64,000 nt of DNA, from positions 1-64,000 of the forward strand of contig NZ_CP085211.1 of the NCBI RefSeq assembly GCF_044797955.1, read 5' to 3'. This DNA comes from Idiomarina seosinensis_A (GTDB lineage: Bacteria; Pseudomonadota; Gammaproteobacteria; Enterobacterales; Alteromonadaceae). The notes beneath the pieces are model-generated. The model was not told the origin of the DNA. It saw nothing but the letters and a program-made list of their open reading frames with translations, and searched no databases. The position numbers and the translations under genes are program-made. This document shows, in pieces, positions 42,950-52,443 of the stretch (positions are counted from its first letter, which is position 1; each line of letters begins with the position of its first letter).

Positions 42950-44627
42950 GCTGGCTGACCTGGTGTTGGACACGCAACAGGTATTGCGCGGCTATGACTT
43001 TGGCTTCCACGCCAAGAGAACCGGACATTGCGTAAAGCTTAAATAGACGGTGATAAAGCCTGGCCCGGTAGCGTTGTAACTGGTTAGTGGAAACAAGTTG
43101 GTTATTTAAGTTTTTTAAGTCGTGTTCAAGCGATAACAGTAACTGTTGTTGGCGGCTGCGTAAATCTGTTGGAAACATTAAACGGTAGCTGGCCATTGCG
43201 ACTAGTGGAGCGGTGATCACTGCAAGGGCGATACTGGTCGCTTCACTGACGTTAAACTGATAATGCAAAGCCGGTTGCATTAACAGTAAGAAAACCAGAT
43301 TAAAGTCCATTGCTCCGGCCGCGGTTTTATTATGTGACATGGGTAACCCGGCTAACAGGATAATCGGCATCAAAGACAGCAGCATAGTGAGCACTGAATT
43401 AGTTTGAGGCCAGATAAAGGCTTGCATCAATAAGGCGGTAATGGCTCCTGCTGATTGCCCAAGGAAAACGTAATACATGGTTTTAGCGGGATTGTCGGCG
43501 GTCGAAAATAGGGTCAGCATTACTGATGCCCCCAGTAATAAATACGCCACCTGAAACCAGCCGGTATAGGCCCAGATACAACTGATTATCGACATTGTAA
43601 CCAGAGTTCTAATGGCTGCTTGTTTTGCTCCCCGCCAGTCCCGGTGCAACAGCACCGATAGTTGGCGCACTGAATTAGCCGTTTTGCCGGTATCCCTGAA
43701 TTCCAGCCGCGCCCGAGTTGCGTCAACAAATTCATGCCAGTATGGATACAATGGAGCATGGTCAAAGTTAGTTAACGTATCTTGTAAATGCGCATTGATC
43801 CGTGATGTCTTATTGCTGATCAGTGCCTGTGAGCATTTATGTAAGTATTCACTTAGCTCATCAGACTGAATAATACCTTTGATTTCCAGTTGAGCAAACA
43901 GCCCCATTTGAGCATTAAGCACCTGGCGGATAGTTTTTGCCGATCGGTGTGCTGCGGGTGAACCGCTGCCATGGTCTACCAGCTGAGACTCTAACAGGGC
44001 TAATTTTGATAACCGATCATGACTATTCAAATGCTGTAAAGAACCTGACTGATAGGCTTCTGCCAGCAGCTTCAAGTTTTCTGCAGTTTGTCGCCGGAAT
44101 TGGTTAACCAGAGTTTGCTCGGCACGTGAATAGGTAAACAGCCAGCCAATCAGCAAAGCCGTTAAAACGCCGACAAAAACCGTCAGCAAGCGGTCGATTC
44201 CCAGTGGTAACCAGGCATCGGGGGTTCTGCTGAGTAAAGCAACCATTGATGCTGAGTATCCGGCTAAAATGGCACCATAGGAAATCAGGCCGTGTAGCAG
44301 GTTGCCAACATAAACACAGGCAGCGACCCAAAAGGTGAGTCCTAAAGCTAGCTGTAAAACATTATCACCGGCGGTGACAACCAACAGCATACCGATGACG
44401 GTGCCTATTAGGGTACCTAGCGCCCGATAAGCGGCTTTTTCGAGCAGTAGCCCTCGGGTGGGCTGCGATACAGCCCAGACAGTCATAGCAGACCATTGCG
44501 GGTGCTCAAGACCCAGTGACCAGGCTATCAGTAGTGACAGGCAGGCTGCTAGCCCGGTCCGGAAGCCGAAGCGAAATCGGGTGTAATCAAAACCAAGCTG
44601 AGAAAACTTACTTTTTAGTGCTGTCAT
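42942..44627 (-). CDS. FUSC family membrane protein
   Basis: Inner-membrane protein of 561 residues of the fusaric-acid-resistance/YccS type, often linked to efflux of aromatic acids. Two sets of about five hydrophobic helices (residues 25-160 and about 340-480) flank a helical cytoplasmic region. The sequence HPQWSAMTVWAVSQPTRG is typical. It overlaps the symporter gene upstream by 20 bp and the DUF2007 gene downstream by 8 bp. Substrate not assignable; partner membrane-fusion proteins are absent. Confidence 0.82.
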   Translation of the reverse strand: MTALKSKFSQLGFDYTRFRFGFRTGLAACLSLLIAWSLGLEHPQWSAMTVWAVSQPTRGLLLEKAAYRALGTLIGTVIGMLLVVTAGDNVLQLALGLTFWVAACVYVGNLLHGLISYGAILAGYSASMVALLSRTPDAWLPLGIDRLLTVFVGVLTALLIGWLFTYSRAEQTLVNQFRRQTAENLKLLAEAYQSGSLQHLNSHDRLSKLALLESQLVDHGSGSPAAHRSAKTIRQVLNAQMGLFAQLEIKGIIQSDELSEYLHKCSQALISNKTSRINAHLQDTLTNFDHAPLYPYWHEFVDATRARLEFRDTGKTANSVRQLSVLLHRDWRGAKQAAIRTLVTMSIISCIWAYTGWFQVAYLLLGASVMLTLFSTADNPAKTMYYVFLGQSAGAITALLMQAFIWPQTNSVLTMLLSLMPIILLAGLPMSHNKTAAGAMDFNLVFLLLMQPALHYQFNVSEATSIALAVITAPLVAMASYRLMFPTDLRSRQQQLLLSLEHDLKNLNNQLVSTNQLQRYRARLYHRLFKLYAMSGSLGVEAKVIAAQYLLRVQHQVSQHE

Positions 44628-45753
44628 CGACTAATAAAGCAATGGCTCCGTCACCGGTAATGTTACAGGCCGTGCCAAAACTATCTTGTGCCATATAAAG
44701 CGCAATCATTAAAGCAATAGCGGTTTCGCCGAAACCTAACATTGAACCCAGCAGACCAACTGCTGACATTACAGCTCCGCCCGGTACGCCTGGTGCTGCG
44801 AGCATGACAACGCCCAGCATCATAATAAAAGGCAAAATGGTCAGAAAAGAAGGAATAACCAAGGCGTTATGCAACACGATTACGGCGATTGTGCAACTGA
44901 CAATGGTAATGGTTGAACCGGCAAGGTGAACCGTTGCGCACAGGGGCACGGAAAAATTAGCGACGTTATCGTCTACATTATTTTTGCGAACACTTTGCAA
45001 AGTAACCGGTATCGTCGCTGCGCTGGACATAGTACCTAACGCGGTAAAGTAGGCAGGCAACATGTTTTTAATCAGTTTTAACGGCGACTGGCGGCTTTTT
45101 ATTCCGGCAATAATAAACATACTGGTGATGTAAACCCAGTGCAAAGCAACAGCTAATATAAGAATAACGCCAAACGTTTTTAAGGTGGTAAACACATTTC
45201 CGGCAACCGCCATTTCGGTAAAGACGCCGGCAATGTAGAAGGGCAGTAGCGGAATAATGACCTTGACGAGTAACAGCTCAATAATATCACGCCCTTGATC
45301 AGACAGTTGTTTCAGTTGTTGCGCGCGGGTACTGGCAATGCCAAGACCAAAAATAAATGCCAGTACTAATGCCGACATGACACTCATCAAAGGAGGAACT
45401 TCAAGGGTGATAAAGGGCTCCAGGGTTCTGGTCGCAGTGTCAGTCACCGTTCGTGTATCGGCTTCTAATAAAGGGACCAGCAAGCTGGCAACAAAAAACG
45501 CTAAAATACCAGCCGTTACGGTTGATAGGTAAGCAATCCCCAGAGTTTTGCCAAGGAGTTTGCCGGACTTACTGGGCAGGCTTGCAATCCCACTGGTAAT
45601 GAAAAACAGGATCAGTAGAGGGATAGTGAAAAACAATAACTGGCCGAACAGGCTTTTAAAGGTAATAAGAAGCTGGCTGAGCCAATCCGGAGCAAATAAA
45701 CCAATGACAATACCACCGGCTATTCCGGCTATTAACTTAATGATGAGTGACAT
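44608..45753 (-). CDS. Dicarboxylate/amino acid:cation symporter (SLC1-type)
   Basis: Sodium- or proton-coupled importer of dicarboxylates or acidic amino acids. The 381 residues have about eight membrane helices, a serine-rich re-entrant loop (TALGTMSSAATIPVTLQ) and a second loop region (AAPGVPGGAVMSA). Slightly shorter than GltP (about 437). It overlaps the FUSC gene, so the two are one transcript. Confidence 0.85.
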   Translation of the reverse strand: MSLIIKLIAGIAGGIVIGLFAPDWLSQLLITFKSLFGQLLFFTIPLLILFFITSGIASLPSKSGKLLGKTLGIAYLSTVTAGILAFFVASLLVPLLEADTRTVTDTATRTLEPFITLEVPPLMSVMSALVLAFIFGLGIASTRAQQLKQLSDQGRDIIELLLVKVIIPLLPFYIAGVFTEMAVAGNVFTTLKTFGVILILAVALHWVYITSMFIIAGIKSRQSPLKLIKNMLPAYFTALGTMSSAATIPVTLQSVRKNNVDDNVANFSVPLCATVHLAGSTITIVSCTIAVIVLHNALVIPSFLTILPFIMMLGVVMLAAPGVPGGAVMSAVGLLGSMLGFGETAIALMIALYMAQDSFGTACNITGDGAIALLVDDSTKK

Positions 45754-45803
45754 AGTAGATTCCGATAGTTGTTAGAATGATTTTTTGTTGTCGGTAAGTG
45801 AGG

Positions 45804-47180
45804 CTATTTGCCGATACAGAAAGATCCAAATATTTGCCCCAGTAAATCATCTGAGGTGAATTCTCCGGTAATTTCATTAAGGTGCTGCTGAGCTAAGCGT
45901 AATTCTTCTGCCAGTAATTCACCAGCTAAATTCAGCTCGAGTTGTTCCTGACCTTGTAATAAGTGGGTTTTGGCCTTGGCAAGAGCATCCAGATGCCGCC
46001 GGCGAGCCATAAAGCTGCCTTCTGCGCTGACGGTGTAACCGATACAGTGCTTCAGATGCTCTCGTAAAAGCTCAATGCCGTTTCCTGTTTTGGCGGAGAG
46101 CTGAAGCACGGGAATACCGTTATGTTGATCAACACGAACCGATTCCTGCGTCAAATCAACTTTATTCCGGATAACAGTAAATGGCATGTTGTCCGGTAGT
46201 TGAGCAAAAAACTCGGGCCATATATCTTCAGGGTGAGTGGCCGGAGTCTGTTGGCTGTCGACCATAAATAGAACGCGGTCGGCCTGACGGATTTCTTCCC
46301 AGGCCCGTTCAATGCCAATTTTCTCGACCTGGTCGGGTGACTCGCGAAGACCGGCCGTATCAATGATATGTAACGGCATACCGTCGATTTGTATATGCTC
46401 GCGTAAAACATCACGAGTTGTGCCGGCTATCTCAGTTACAATGGCTGACTCGCGGCCTGCCAGTGCATTAAGCAAACTGGATTTGCCTGCATTAGGGCGT
46501 CCGGCTATTACGATCCGCATGCCTTCACGCATTAATGCGCCCTGGCGGGCTTGATCTTCTATCTGGAATAAATATTCCAGAATGTCGGTTAGGTCGGATG
46601 TTACTTTTCCATCAGAAAGAAAATCAATTTCTTCATCGGGGAAATCAATTGCGGCTTCAACGTACATGCGCAAATGAATAACGGCATCAACCAACTGATC
46701 AACTTTGTGGGAAAACTCGCCCTTTAAACTTTGTAAGGCTGCTTTAGCGGCTTGTTCCGAGTTGGTTTCAATTAGGTCGGCAATCGCTTCGGCTTGAGTC
46801 AGATCCAGCTTATCATTTAAAAAAGCACGTTCGCTGAACTCACCCGGACGGGCTGGGCGGACACCCGGAATCTCCAATATCGCTTTGATAATCATATCGA
46901 TGAGTACAGGACCGCCATGGCCCTGAAATTCTAATACATCTTCACCGGTGAACGAGTTAGGACCCGGAAAATAAAGGGCTATACCCTCGTCTAGTAGATC
47001 GCCGTTGACATCCCGGAAGGGTAAATATTCGGCTTTTCGGGGTAGCGGGCAGTGTCCGAGTAGGCGTTGTGCAATATCAGTGCAGGCTTTACCACTAACC
47101 CGAACAATACCGACGCCACCCCGCCCGGGCGGTGTAGCCTGGGCGACGATGGTGTCACTGCTGTGTTCATCAGTAAGCAT
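45804..47180 (-). CDS. mnmE: tRNA modification GTPase MnmE
   Basis: Works with MnmG on wobble U34. The G domain has GRPNAGKSSLLNALAG, DTAGLRE and NKVD; the C-terminus is CIGK with the essential cysteine. The 458-residue length fits. It follows yidC by 5 bp in the conserved rpmH-rnpA-yidD-yidC-mnmE order, but mnmG is not next to it here; oriC and six other genes lie between. Confidence 0.96.
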   Translation of the reverse strand: MLTDEHSSDTIVAQATPPGRGGVGIVRVSGKACTDIAQRLLGHCPLPRKAEYLPFRDVNGDLLDEGIALYFPGPNSFTGEDVLEFQGHGGPVLIDMIIKAILEIPGVRPARPGEFSERAFLNDKLDLTQAEAIADLIETNSEQAAKAALQSLKGEFSHKVDQLVDAVIHLRMYVEAAIDFPDEEIDFLSDGKVTSDLTDILEYLFQIEDQARQGALMREGMRIVIAGRPNAGKSSLLNALAGRESAIVTEIAGTTRDVLREHIQIDGMPLHIIDTAGLRESPDQVEKIGIERAWEEIRQADRVLFMVDSQQTPATHPEDIWPEFFAQLPDNMPFTVIRNKVDLTQESVRVDQHNGIPVLQLSAKTGNGIELLREHLKHCIGYTVSAEGSFMARRRHLDALAKAKTHLLQGQEQLELNLAGELLAEELRLAQQHLNEITGEFTSDDLLGQIFGSFCIGK

Positions 47181-47185
47181 AAAGG

Positions 47186-48850
47186 TTATTTACCGCGTAC
47201 GTTTATGCCTTTCTTCTCCAGCCCTTTGTATATGATCAGCATTTGAGCAATGGTAATCAAGTTACTGACCAGCCAGTACAGTACCAGGCCGGATGGGAAC
47301 CAGAGGAAGAATACGGTAAAGATAACCGGCATGTACTGGAACAACTTCTGCTGCATTGGGTCGGCAGTAGGCGTTGGTTGCAGTTTCTGCATTAAGAACA
47401 TGCTGGCGCCCATTAAGATAGGCAAGATGTAGTAGGGATCTTTAGTAGAGAGATCCTGAATCCAGAAGATAAATTCCGAGTGACGCAGTTCAACACTCTC
47501 TAACAATACCCAGTACAGCGCCAGGAAGATAGGTAACTGTAACAGCATGGGTAAACAACCTCCCAGCGGATTGACCTTCTCTTCTTTATACAATTTCATC
47601 ATGGCTTGCGACATTTTTTGCCGGTCAGAGCCATACCGCTCGCGTAGCGCCGTCATTTTAGGCTGCAGCATGCGCATTTTGGCCATCGACACATACTGTG
47701 CCTTGGTTAGCGGGAATAAGACTGCTTTAACAACCACCGTGGTTAAAATAATTGCCAGACCCCAGTTAAGAACAATGCTCTGTAAGAATTGCAGTAACTT
47801 AAAGATAGGCTGCGCTAACCACCACAAGAAGCCGTAGTCGACGGTCAAATCCAGGTTCTCGGCTAAGGCGGCCATCGAGTCCTGGTCTTTCGGCCCAAGG
47901 TAAACCGTTGATTCAATGCTATGGCTGGAGCCGGCATTGACTTGTTGCATAGGGTAAATTACCCCGATGATCGCTTGTGAGTTACCGGCAACGCGGGAAA
48001 ACAGACGATTATCCTGTTGCTGAGTAGGTATCCAGGCCGATACAAAATAATGCTCTAACATGCTGACCCAGCCTGTTTGAGTGGCGACGTTCAGGCGTTG
48101 GTCTTGCATGTCGTCAAAGTCATATTTCTCAAACTTGTCGTCATCATGAGAGTAGGCCGCACCAAAGTAGGTCGGCATAATCATGCTGCCGCCTTCTCCG
48201 GCAGTCATGGTTTGCTGAAGCTGGCCATAAAACTGAACTTGTTTCGCTTGCTGGCCTTGGTTTTCTATTTCGTAGCGCACATCAACGTGGTATTTGCCGC
48301 GCTCAAAGCCAAACACTTTGGTGATTTGACTGCCGTCTTCAGTAACGTAGGTTAAAGGAACCTCAAGTCGTTTGCCTTCGAGACTGTATTCGGTTTCTTC
48401 CACCGAAAACTGAGCCCGGCCGCCCGCGGAGTCAATGCCGTCGGGTCCGATAAGTCCTGACTGGGCAATGTAGAGTTTGCCCGGGCTGCGCTCTAATAAT
48501 TTAAAACGGTCTTCAGCATTCAGTGACTCAGCAAACTGCAATAATTTGGCTGAGACGATATCGCCGCCTTTGGCGTCGATGACTATATCTAACACATCGG
48601 TTTTAACTTCTACGAGTTGGCCCGTCTTGCGCGCTGCAGCGGGCTGATCACTATCCGGAACGGTTGAATCACCTGCCGCATTTCCCTGAGCTTCGGGCAC
48701 GACATTAGTATCCGCTTCTGAGGTTACTGAAGTCGTGTTGTTGTTGCTTGGTGCCTGTGTTCCCGGTGCAGTATCCACCATCCAAGTCTGGAACAGGAAA
48801 AAGGACACCACTAAGAAAGCAATAAAAAGTATTGAACGTGGCGAATTCAT
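47186..48850 (-). CDS. yidC: Membrane protein insertase YidC
   Basis: Inserts proteins into the inner membrane, including AtpE. N-terminal anchor helix (SILFIAFLVVSFFLFQTWM), a large periplasmic domain with a low-complexity linker near residues 28-70, and five C-terminal helices; the groove arginine lies in LTKAQYVSMAKMRMLQPK. Ends GLEKKGINVRGK. 554 residues, near the E. coli 548. Confidence 0.96.
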   Translation of the reverse strand: MNSPRSILFIAFLVVSFFLFQTWMVDTAPGTQAPSNNNTTSVTSEADTNVVPEAQGNAAGDSTVPDSDQPAAARKTGQLVEVKTDVLDIVIDAKGGDIVSAKLLQFAESLNAEDRFKLLERSPGKLYIAQSGLIGPDGIDSAGGRAQFSVEETEYSLEGKRLEVPLTYVTEDGSQITKVFGFERGKYHVDVRYEIENQGQQAKQVQFYGQLQQTMTAGEGGSMIMPTYFGAAYSHDDDKFEKYDFDDMQDQRLNVATQTGWVSMLEHYFVSAWIPTQQQDNRLFSRVAGNSQAIIGVIYPMQQVNAGSSHSIESTVYLGPKDQDSMAALAENLDLTVDYGFLWWLAQPIFKLLQFLQSIVLNWGLAIILTTVVVKAVLFPLTKAQYVSMAKMRMLQPKMTALRERYGSDRQKMSQAMMKLYKEEKVNPLGGCLPMLLQLPIFLALYWVLLESVELRHSEFIFWIQDLSTKDPYYILPILMGASMFLMQKLQPTPTADPMQQKLFQYMPVIFTVFFLWFPSGLVLYWLVSNLITIAQMLIIYKGLEKKGINVRGK

Positions 48851-48871
48851 AGTGATTTCGTCTCTAGGTTG

Positions 48872-49147
48872 CTAATGTTCGTGTGAATGATTCGATTTAG
48901 TTTGTGCTGAATTATTCTCAGGCACCGGATCAAAGCCGCCTTCGCTACCAGGATGGCAACGGGCTACGCGTCTGATTGCTAAACCAACTCCTTTGATTGT
49001 ACCGTGTTTCTCGATTGCCTCACAGGCATAATGCGAGCACGTTGGATAAAAACGACAACGTGGTCCTAACAGGGGGGATATAACCCACTGATAGATTTTG
49101 ATTAGTGCGATTGGTACTGTTCGCAGCGCTTTGCCAATTTTCGCCAT
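48872..49147 (-). CDS. yidD: Membrane protein insertion efficiency factor YidD
   Basis: Small protein of 91 residues helping YidC insertion. YQWVISPLLGPRCRFYPTCS with paired cysteines and ARCHPGSEGGFDPVP are diagnostic. Its first 46 bp overlap the end of rnpA. Confidence 0.93.
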   Translation of the reverse strand: MAKIGKALRTVPIALIKIYQWVISPLLGPRCRFYPTCSHYACEAIEKHGTIKGVGLAIRRVARCHPGSEGGFDPVPENNSAQTKSNHSHEH

Positions 49148-49473
49148 AAATAATTCAATGTGTTACTGAGTTCTGAGTTATTAAGGTCAACAATACCGCT
49201 CTTTGCTATGACGACAATATCAAAGTTGGGAATTTTGTGCTGCCGTAAGCGAAAGGTTTCGCGTATTTGACGCTTGATTCGATTACGCTGAACCGCTGTT
49301 TTAGCGCGTTTTTTACTAACGGTAACACCGATTCGGGGATTACTGAGATGATTGGGCACAGCTAACATAGTGATCTGTGCAGTGACAGCTTTTACGGGAG
49401 GATTTGAAAATACACTGTCAAAGTGAGAGGGAGTTAACAGGCGTAACTCCCTTCCATACGCATAATGAGTCAC
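49102..49473 (-). CDS. rnpA: Ribonuclease P protein component
   Basis: Protein part of RNase P, which trims tRNA 5' ends. The 123 residues start at GTG (49473) and contain RIGVTVSKKRAKTAVQRNRI with the RNR motif. It lies 20 bp after rpmH, as usual, and overlaps yidD. Confidence 0.93.
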   Translation of the reverse strand: MTHYAYGRELRLLTPSHFDSVFSNPPVKAVTAQITMLAVPNHLSNPRIGVTVSKKRAKTAVQRNRIKRQIRETFRLRQHKIPNFDIVVIAKSGIVDLNNSELSNTLNYLWRKLAKRCEQYQSH

Positions 49474-49493
49474 TGTGTGACCGCTAATAGACT

Positions 49494-49628
49494 TTATGCG
49501 CTCAATACTTTGCGACCGCGTGAACGGCGACGAGCGATCAGTTTGCGGCCATTTTTGGTCGCCATGCGAGCGCGAAAACCGTGCGAACGCTTGCGCTTTA
49601 ATACGCTGGGTTGAAAAGTTCTTTTCAT
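49494..49628 (-). CDS. rpmH: 50S ribosomal protein L34
   Basis: A 44-residue basic protein too short for common gene cut-offs. Translation gives MKRTFQPSVLKRKRSHGFRA and ends RRSRGRKVLSA, the canonical L34 sequence. Divergent from dnaA. Confidence 0.97.
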   Translation of the reverse strand: MKRTFQPSVLKRKRSHGFRARMATKNGRKLIARRRSRGRKVLSA

Positions 49629-49738
49629 AACGTTAATTCCATCAGTCAAGGCTTAAATTTTAGAGCGCGGATCTTACCGATCTTTAGCGCGGCAGTCAAC
49701 AATTATCAGGACGATAAATACACAAAAGTTATTTATAA

Positions 49739-49799
49739 TAATCCACACGGCCCCCGCCGTACAACGGCTATATGTGGATAAAAGTTAAGGTTACTCACA
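49739..49799. promoter_or_regulatory. DnaA boxes in the rpmH-dnaA gap
   Basis: A perfect box TTATCCACA is on the - strand at 49773-49781. One-mismatch boxes are TAATCCACA (49739-49747) and TTACTCACA (49791-49799). The 292 bp between rpmH and dnaA probably hold both promoters; DnaA autoregulation is the likely role. I see no GATC cluster or long AT-rich part here, so it looks less like an origin than the mnmG-mioC region. Confidence 0.75.
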
Positions 49800-49920
49800 A
49801 AATCGCGTTTTGCGAACAGTAAGCTATTGTCTCTTAAAATGCTCCCAAAAGGTAGCGTTAATCAGTGTGCTGCAGTACAATCAGATCATTGAAAATAATA
49901 AAACGAACGGAGACGTGGGT

Positions 49921-51294
49921 GTGAATAATTCGCTTTGGCAACAGTGTGCTGAACGTTTGCAGTCTGAGCTACCTTTGCAGCAATTCAACACATGGATTCG
50001 TCCTATTCAAGCGGACCATTCTGGCGACACCTTAACCTTATACGCACCGAACATATATTCAGTCGATTGGGTCAGAGATAAATATCTCAAGTCAATTAAT
50101 AGCCTGTTGACATCGTTGACAGACAACAAACCACCAAAGATTGTGTTAAAGGTGGGCAATGTCAGCCAACCTACCAGCCGCGCGAGCACTCCGACCAGCC
50201 GCAGCAGAAGCACCGCCAGACGCTCAGGCCCAACATTTGGCAGCAGCTCGTCGGTTAGTGAACAGGAAGTCTTTGAAAGTAATATCCATCCGGAATATAC
50301 GTTCGATAATTTTGTCGAAGGTAAATCTAACCAGTTAGCCCGCGCGGCGGCCATCCAGGTTGCTGAAAATCCCGGCGGAGTTTATAACCCGCTGTTTGTC
50401 TATGGCGGTACCGGGCTGGGTAAAACTCACCTGCTGCATGCAGTAGGCAATGGCATCATGGCCCACAAAAAAGACGCGAAGGTATTTTATATTCGTGCCG
50501 AACGTTTCGTTCAGGATATGGTGAACTCAATCCGTAATAGCTCCACTACTGAGTTTAAACGCTATTACCGGTCGGTGGATGCGCTGCTTATTGATGACAT
50601 TCATTTTTTTGCCAATAAAAAAGGTTCGCAGGAAGAATTTTTCCATACCTTTAATGCGTTGCTGGAAGGTAATCAGCAAATCATTATGACCAGCGATCTT
50701 TATCCGAAAGAAATCGACGGCGTTGAAGATCGGCTAAAATCACGGTTTGGCTGGGGCTTAACCATCGCGATCGAACCTCCTGAACTTGAAACTCGGGTAG
50801 CGATATTGATCCGTAAAGCCGAAGAGCGGGGGCTGCATATGCCCCACGAAGTTGCTTTTTTTATTGCTAAGCGCCTGCGATCTAATGTCCGCGAGCTTGA
50901 GGGGGCTCTGAATCGCGTTGTTGCCAATGTTTCGCTAACAGGTAAAGCGATTACGATCGATTTTGTTCGCGAGGCGCTGCGCGACTTAATTGCTGCGCAG
51001 GAGAAGCTGGTCACTATTGATAATATTCAAAAGACCGTAGCAGAGTATTACAATATAAAGCTGGCGGACATCTTATCCAAGCGCCGAAGCCGATCAGTGG
51101 CCAGGCCCAGACAACTGGCTATGGCGCTGGCAAAAGAACTAACCAATCATAGCTTGCCGGAAATTGGCGATGCTTTTGGCGGGCGAGATCATACGACGGT
51201 GTTACATGCCTGCCGGCAGATTCAAAAATTAAAAGAAGAACAAAACGACATTAAAGAAGACTATCGAAACCTTATCCGTACGTTATCGTCTTAG
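49921..51294 (+). CDS. dnaA: Replication initiator DnaA
   Basis: Opens oriC. I start at GTG 49921 (translated MNNSLWQQCAERLQ, 457 residues), with GGAG eight bases upstream; the frame stays open to 49810 but that extension is unlike DnaA. Domain I (1-90) is followed by a Ser/Thr/Arg-rich linker (about 88-118), the AAA+ domain with GGTGLGKTHLLHA and LIDDIHFF, and domain IV with GGRDHTTVLHACRQI. It is 8.5 kb from the candidate oriC. Confidence 0.96.
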   Translation: MNNSLWQQCAERLQSELPLQQFNTWIRPIQADHSGDTLTLYAPNIYSVDWVRDKYLKSINSLLTSLTDNKPPKIVLKVGNVSQPTSRASTPTSRSRSTARRSGPTFGSSSSVSEQEVFESNIHPEYTFDNFVEGKSNQLARAAAIQVAENPGGVYNPLFVYGGTGLGKTHLLHAVGNGIMAHKKDAKVFYIRAERFVQDMVNSIRNSSTTEFKRYYRSVDALLIDDIHFFANKKGSQEEFFHTFNALLEGNQQIIMTSDLYPKEIDGVEDRLKSRFGWGLTIAIEPPELETRVAILIRKAEERGLHMPHEVAFFIAKRLRSNVRELEGALNRVVANVSLTGKAITIDFVREALRDLIAAQEKLVTIDNIQKTVAEYYNIKLADILSKRRSRSVARPRQLAMALAKELTNHSLPEIGDAFGGRDHTTVLHACRQIQKLKEEQNDIKEDYRNLIRTLSS

Positions 51295-51328
51295 GGCGAG
51301 CAGCGGCTGAAAGCAGGGGATACTCAAA

Positions 51329-52432
51329 ATGAAATTTACGGTTAGCCGGGATGCCTTTTTAAAACCATTGCAAGTCGTTAGTGGTGCTGTTGAACGACGC
51401 CACACACTGCCGATCTTGTCAAACCTGCTGTTGCAGGTTAATGACAACCAGTTGCGCCTGACGGGTACTGATCTTGAGGTTGAACTGATCTCGGCGGTCA
51501 CCGTCGAATCGACCGGTGGGGATGGGTCCGTCACTGTGCCGGCTAAAAAACTGCTTGATATTGTTCGTAGCTTACCTGATGAATCAACCATTGAACTATC
51601 GGCAGAAGAAGACAAAGCCTTTGTGCGGTCTGGCCGCAGTAAATTTAAATTGAGTACGTTGAGTTCTGATGACTTCCCGAATATTGATGACTGGACGAGC
51701 GAAATTAACTTTGTTACCGACCAGTCAGTATTAAAACGGCTAATGGAAAAAACACATTTTTCGATGGCAAATCAGGATGTCCGCTATTACTTGAACGGCA
51801 TGTTATTTGAAACTGACGCCGGCATGTTGCGTTCGGTTGCTACTGACGGCCACCGCTTAGCAATGAGTAGTTGCTTTATCGAGCAGCCAAATTTAGCGCA
51901 ACGTCAGGTTATTGTTCCCCGCAAGGGCGTTGTAGAGTTGCTGCGTTTGCTGGGTGACGATGAGTCCGAGGTTTCAGTAGCCATCGGCAATAACCATATT
52001 CGAGTAGAAACCGACAAGATTGTTTTTACCAGTAAGCTGGTTGACGGTCGTTTTCCGGACTACCGCAGAGTGCTTCCCAGCGGCGGCGATAAGATCATAG
52101 TCGCCGATAGAGACTTGCTAAGACAAGCGTTTGGACGAGCATCAATATTGTCGAATGAAAAGTTTCGAGGTGTCCGCTTAAATATCTCAGACAGCGAGCT
52201 GTGTATTACAGCAACCAATCCAGAGCAAGAGCAAGCTGAAGAAGTTATCGAAATAAACTATAACGGCGATGACCTTGAGATTGGCTTTAATGTCAGTTAT
52301 CTGCTGGACGTACTTAATAACGTTGATGATTCCGAAATTACTCTGACATTGGCTGACTCAAATAGCAGTGCATTAATTGAACCAAAAAACGATGATGCCT
52401 GTTGTTATGTCGTTATGCCCATGAGGTTATAA
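51329..52432 (+). CDS. dnaN: DNA polymerase III beta sliding clamp
   Basis: Ring-shaped processivity factor, 367 residues, 366 in E. coli. MKFTVSRDAFLKPLQVVSGA opens it and YVVMPMRL is the conserved C-terminus. It follows dnaA by 34 bp. It is also the partner of the ImuB mutasome encoded at the left of the window. Confidence 0.96.
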   Translation: MKFTVSRDAFLKPLQVVSGAVERRHTLPILSNLLLQVNDNQLRLTGTDLEVELISAVTVESTGGDGSVTVPAKKLLDIVRSLPDESTIELSAEEDKAFVRSGRSKFKLSTLSSDDFPNIDDWTSEINFVTDQSVLKRLMEKTHFSMANQDVRYYLNGMLFETDAGMLRSVATDGHRLAMSSCFIEQPNLAQRQVIVPRKGVVELLRLLGDDESEVSVAIGNNHIRVETDKIVFTSKLVDGRFPDYRRVLPSGGDKIIVADRDLLRQAFGRASILSNEKFRGVRLNISDSELCITATNPEQEQAEEVIEINYNGDDLEIGFNVSYLLDVLNNVDDSEITLTLADSNSSALIEPKNDDACCYVVMPMRL

Positions 52433-52443
52433 CGCGTTAGCTT

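Noticed and set aside
44115..44130. CACGTG core as a third parS
   Set aside because: Flanks read ctcggcacgtgaatag and do not match the palindromic parS consensus.
49810..49920. Longer N-terminus of DnaA
   Set aside because: The added 37 residues do not resemble DnaA; GGAG before GTG 49921 marks a better start.
49629..49920. rpmH-dnaA gap as the main replication origin
   Set aside because: It has a perfect DnaA box and two weaker ones, but no dense GATC sites or 13-mer-like AT-rich part; the mnmG-mioC gap is much stronger. It remains a possible secondary site.
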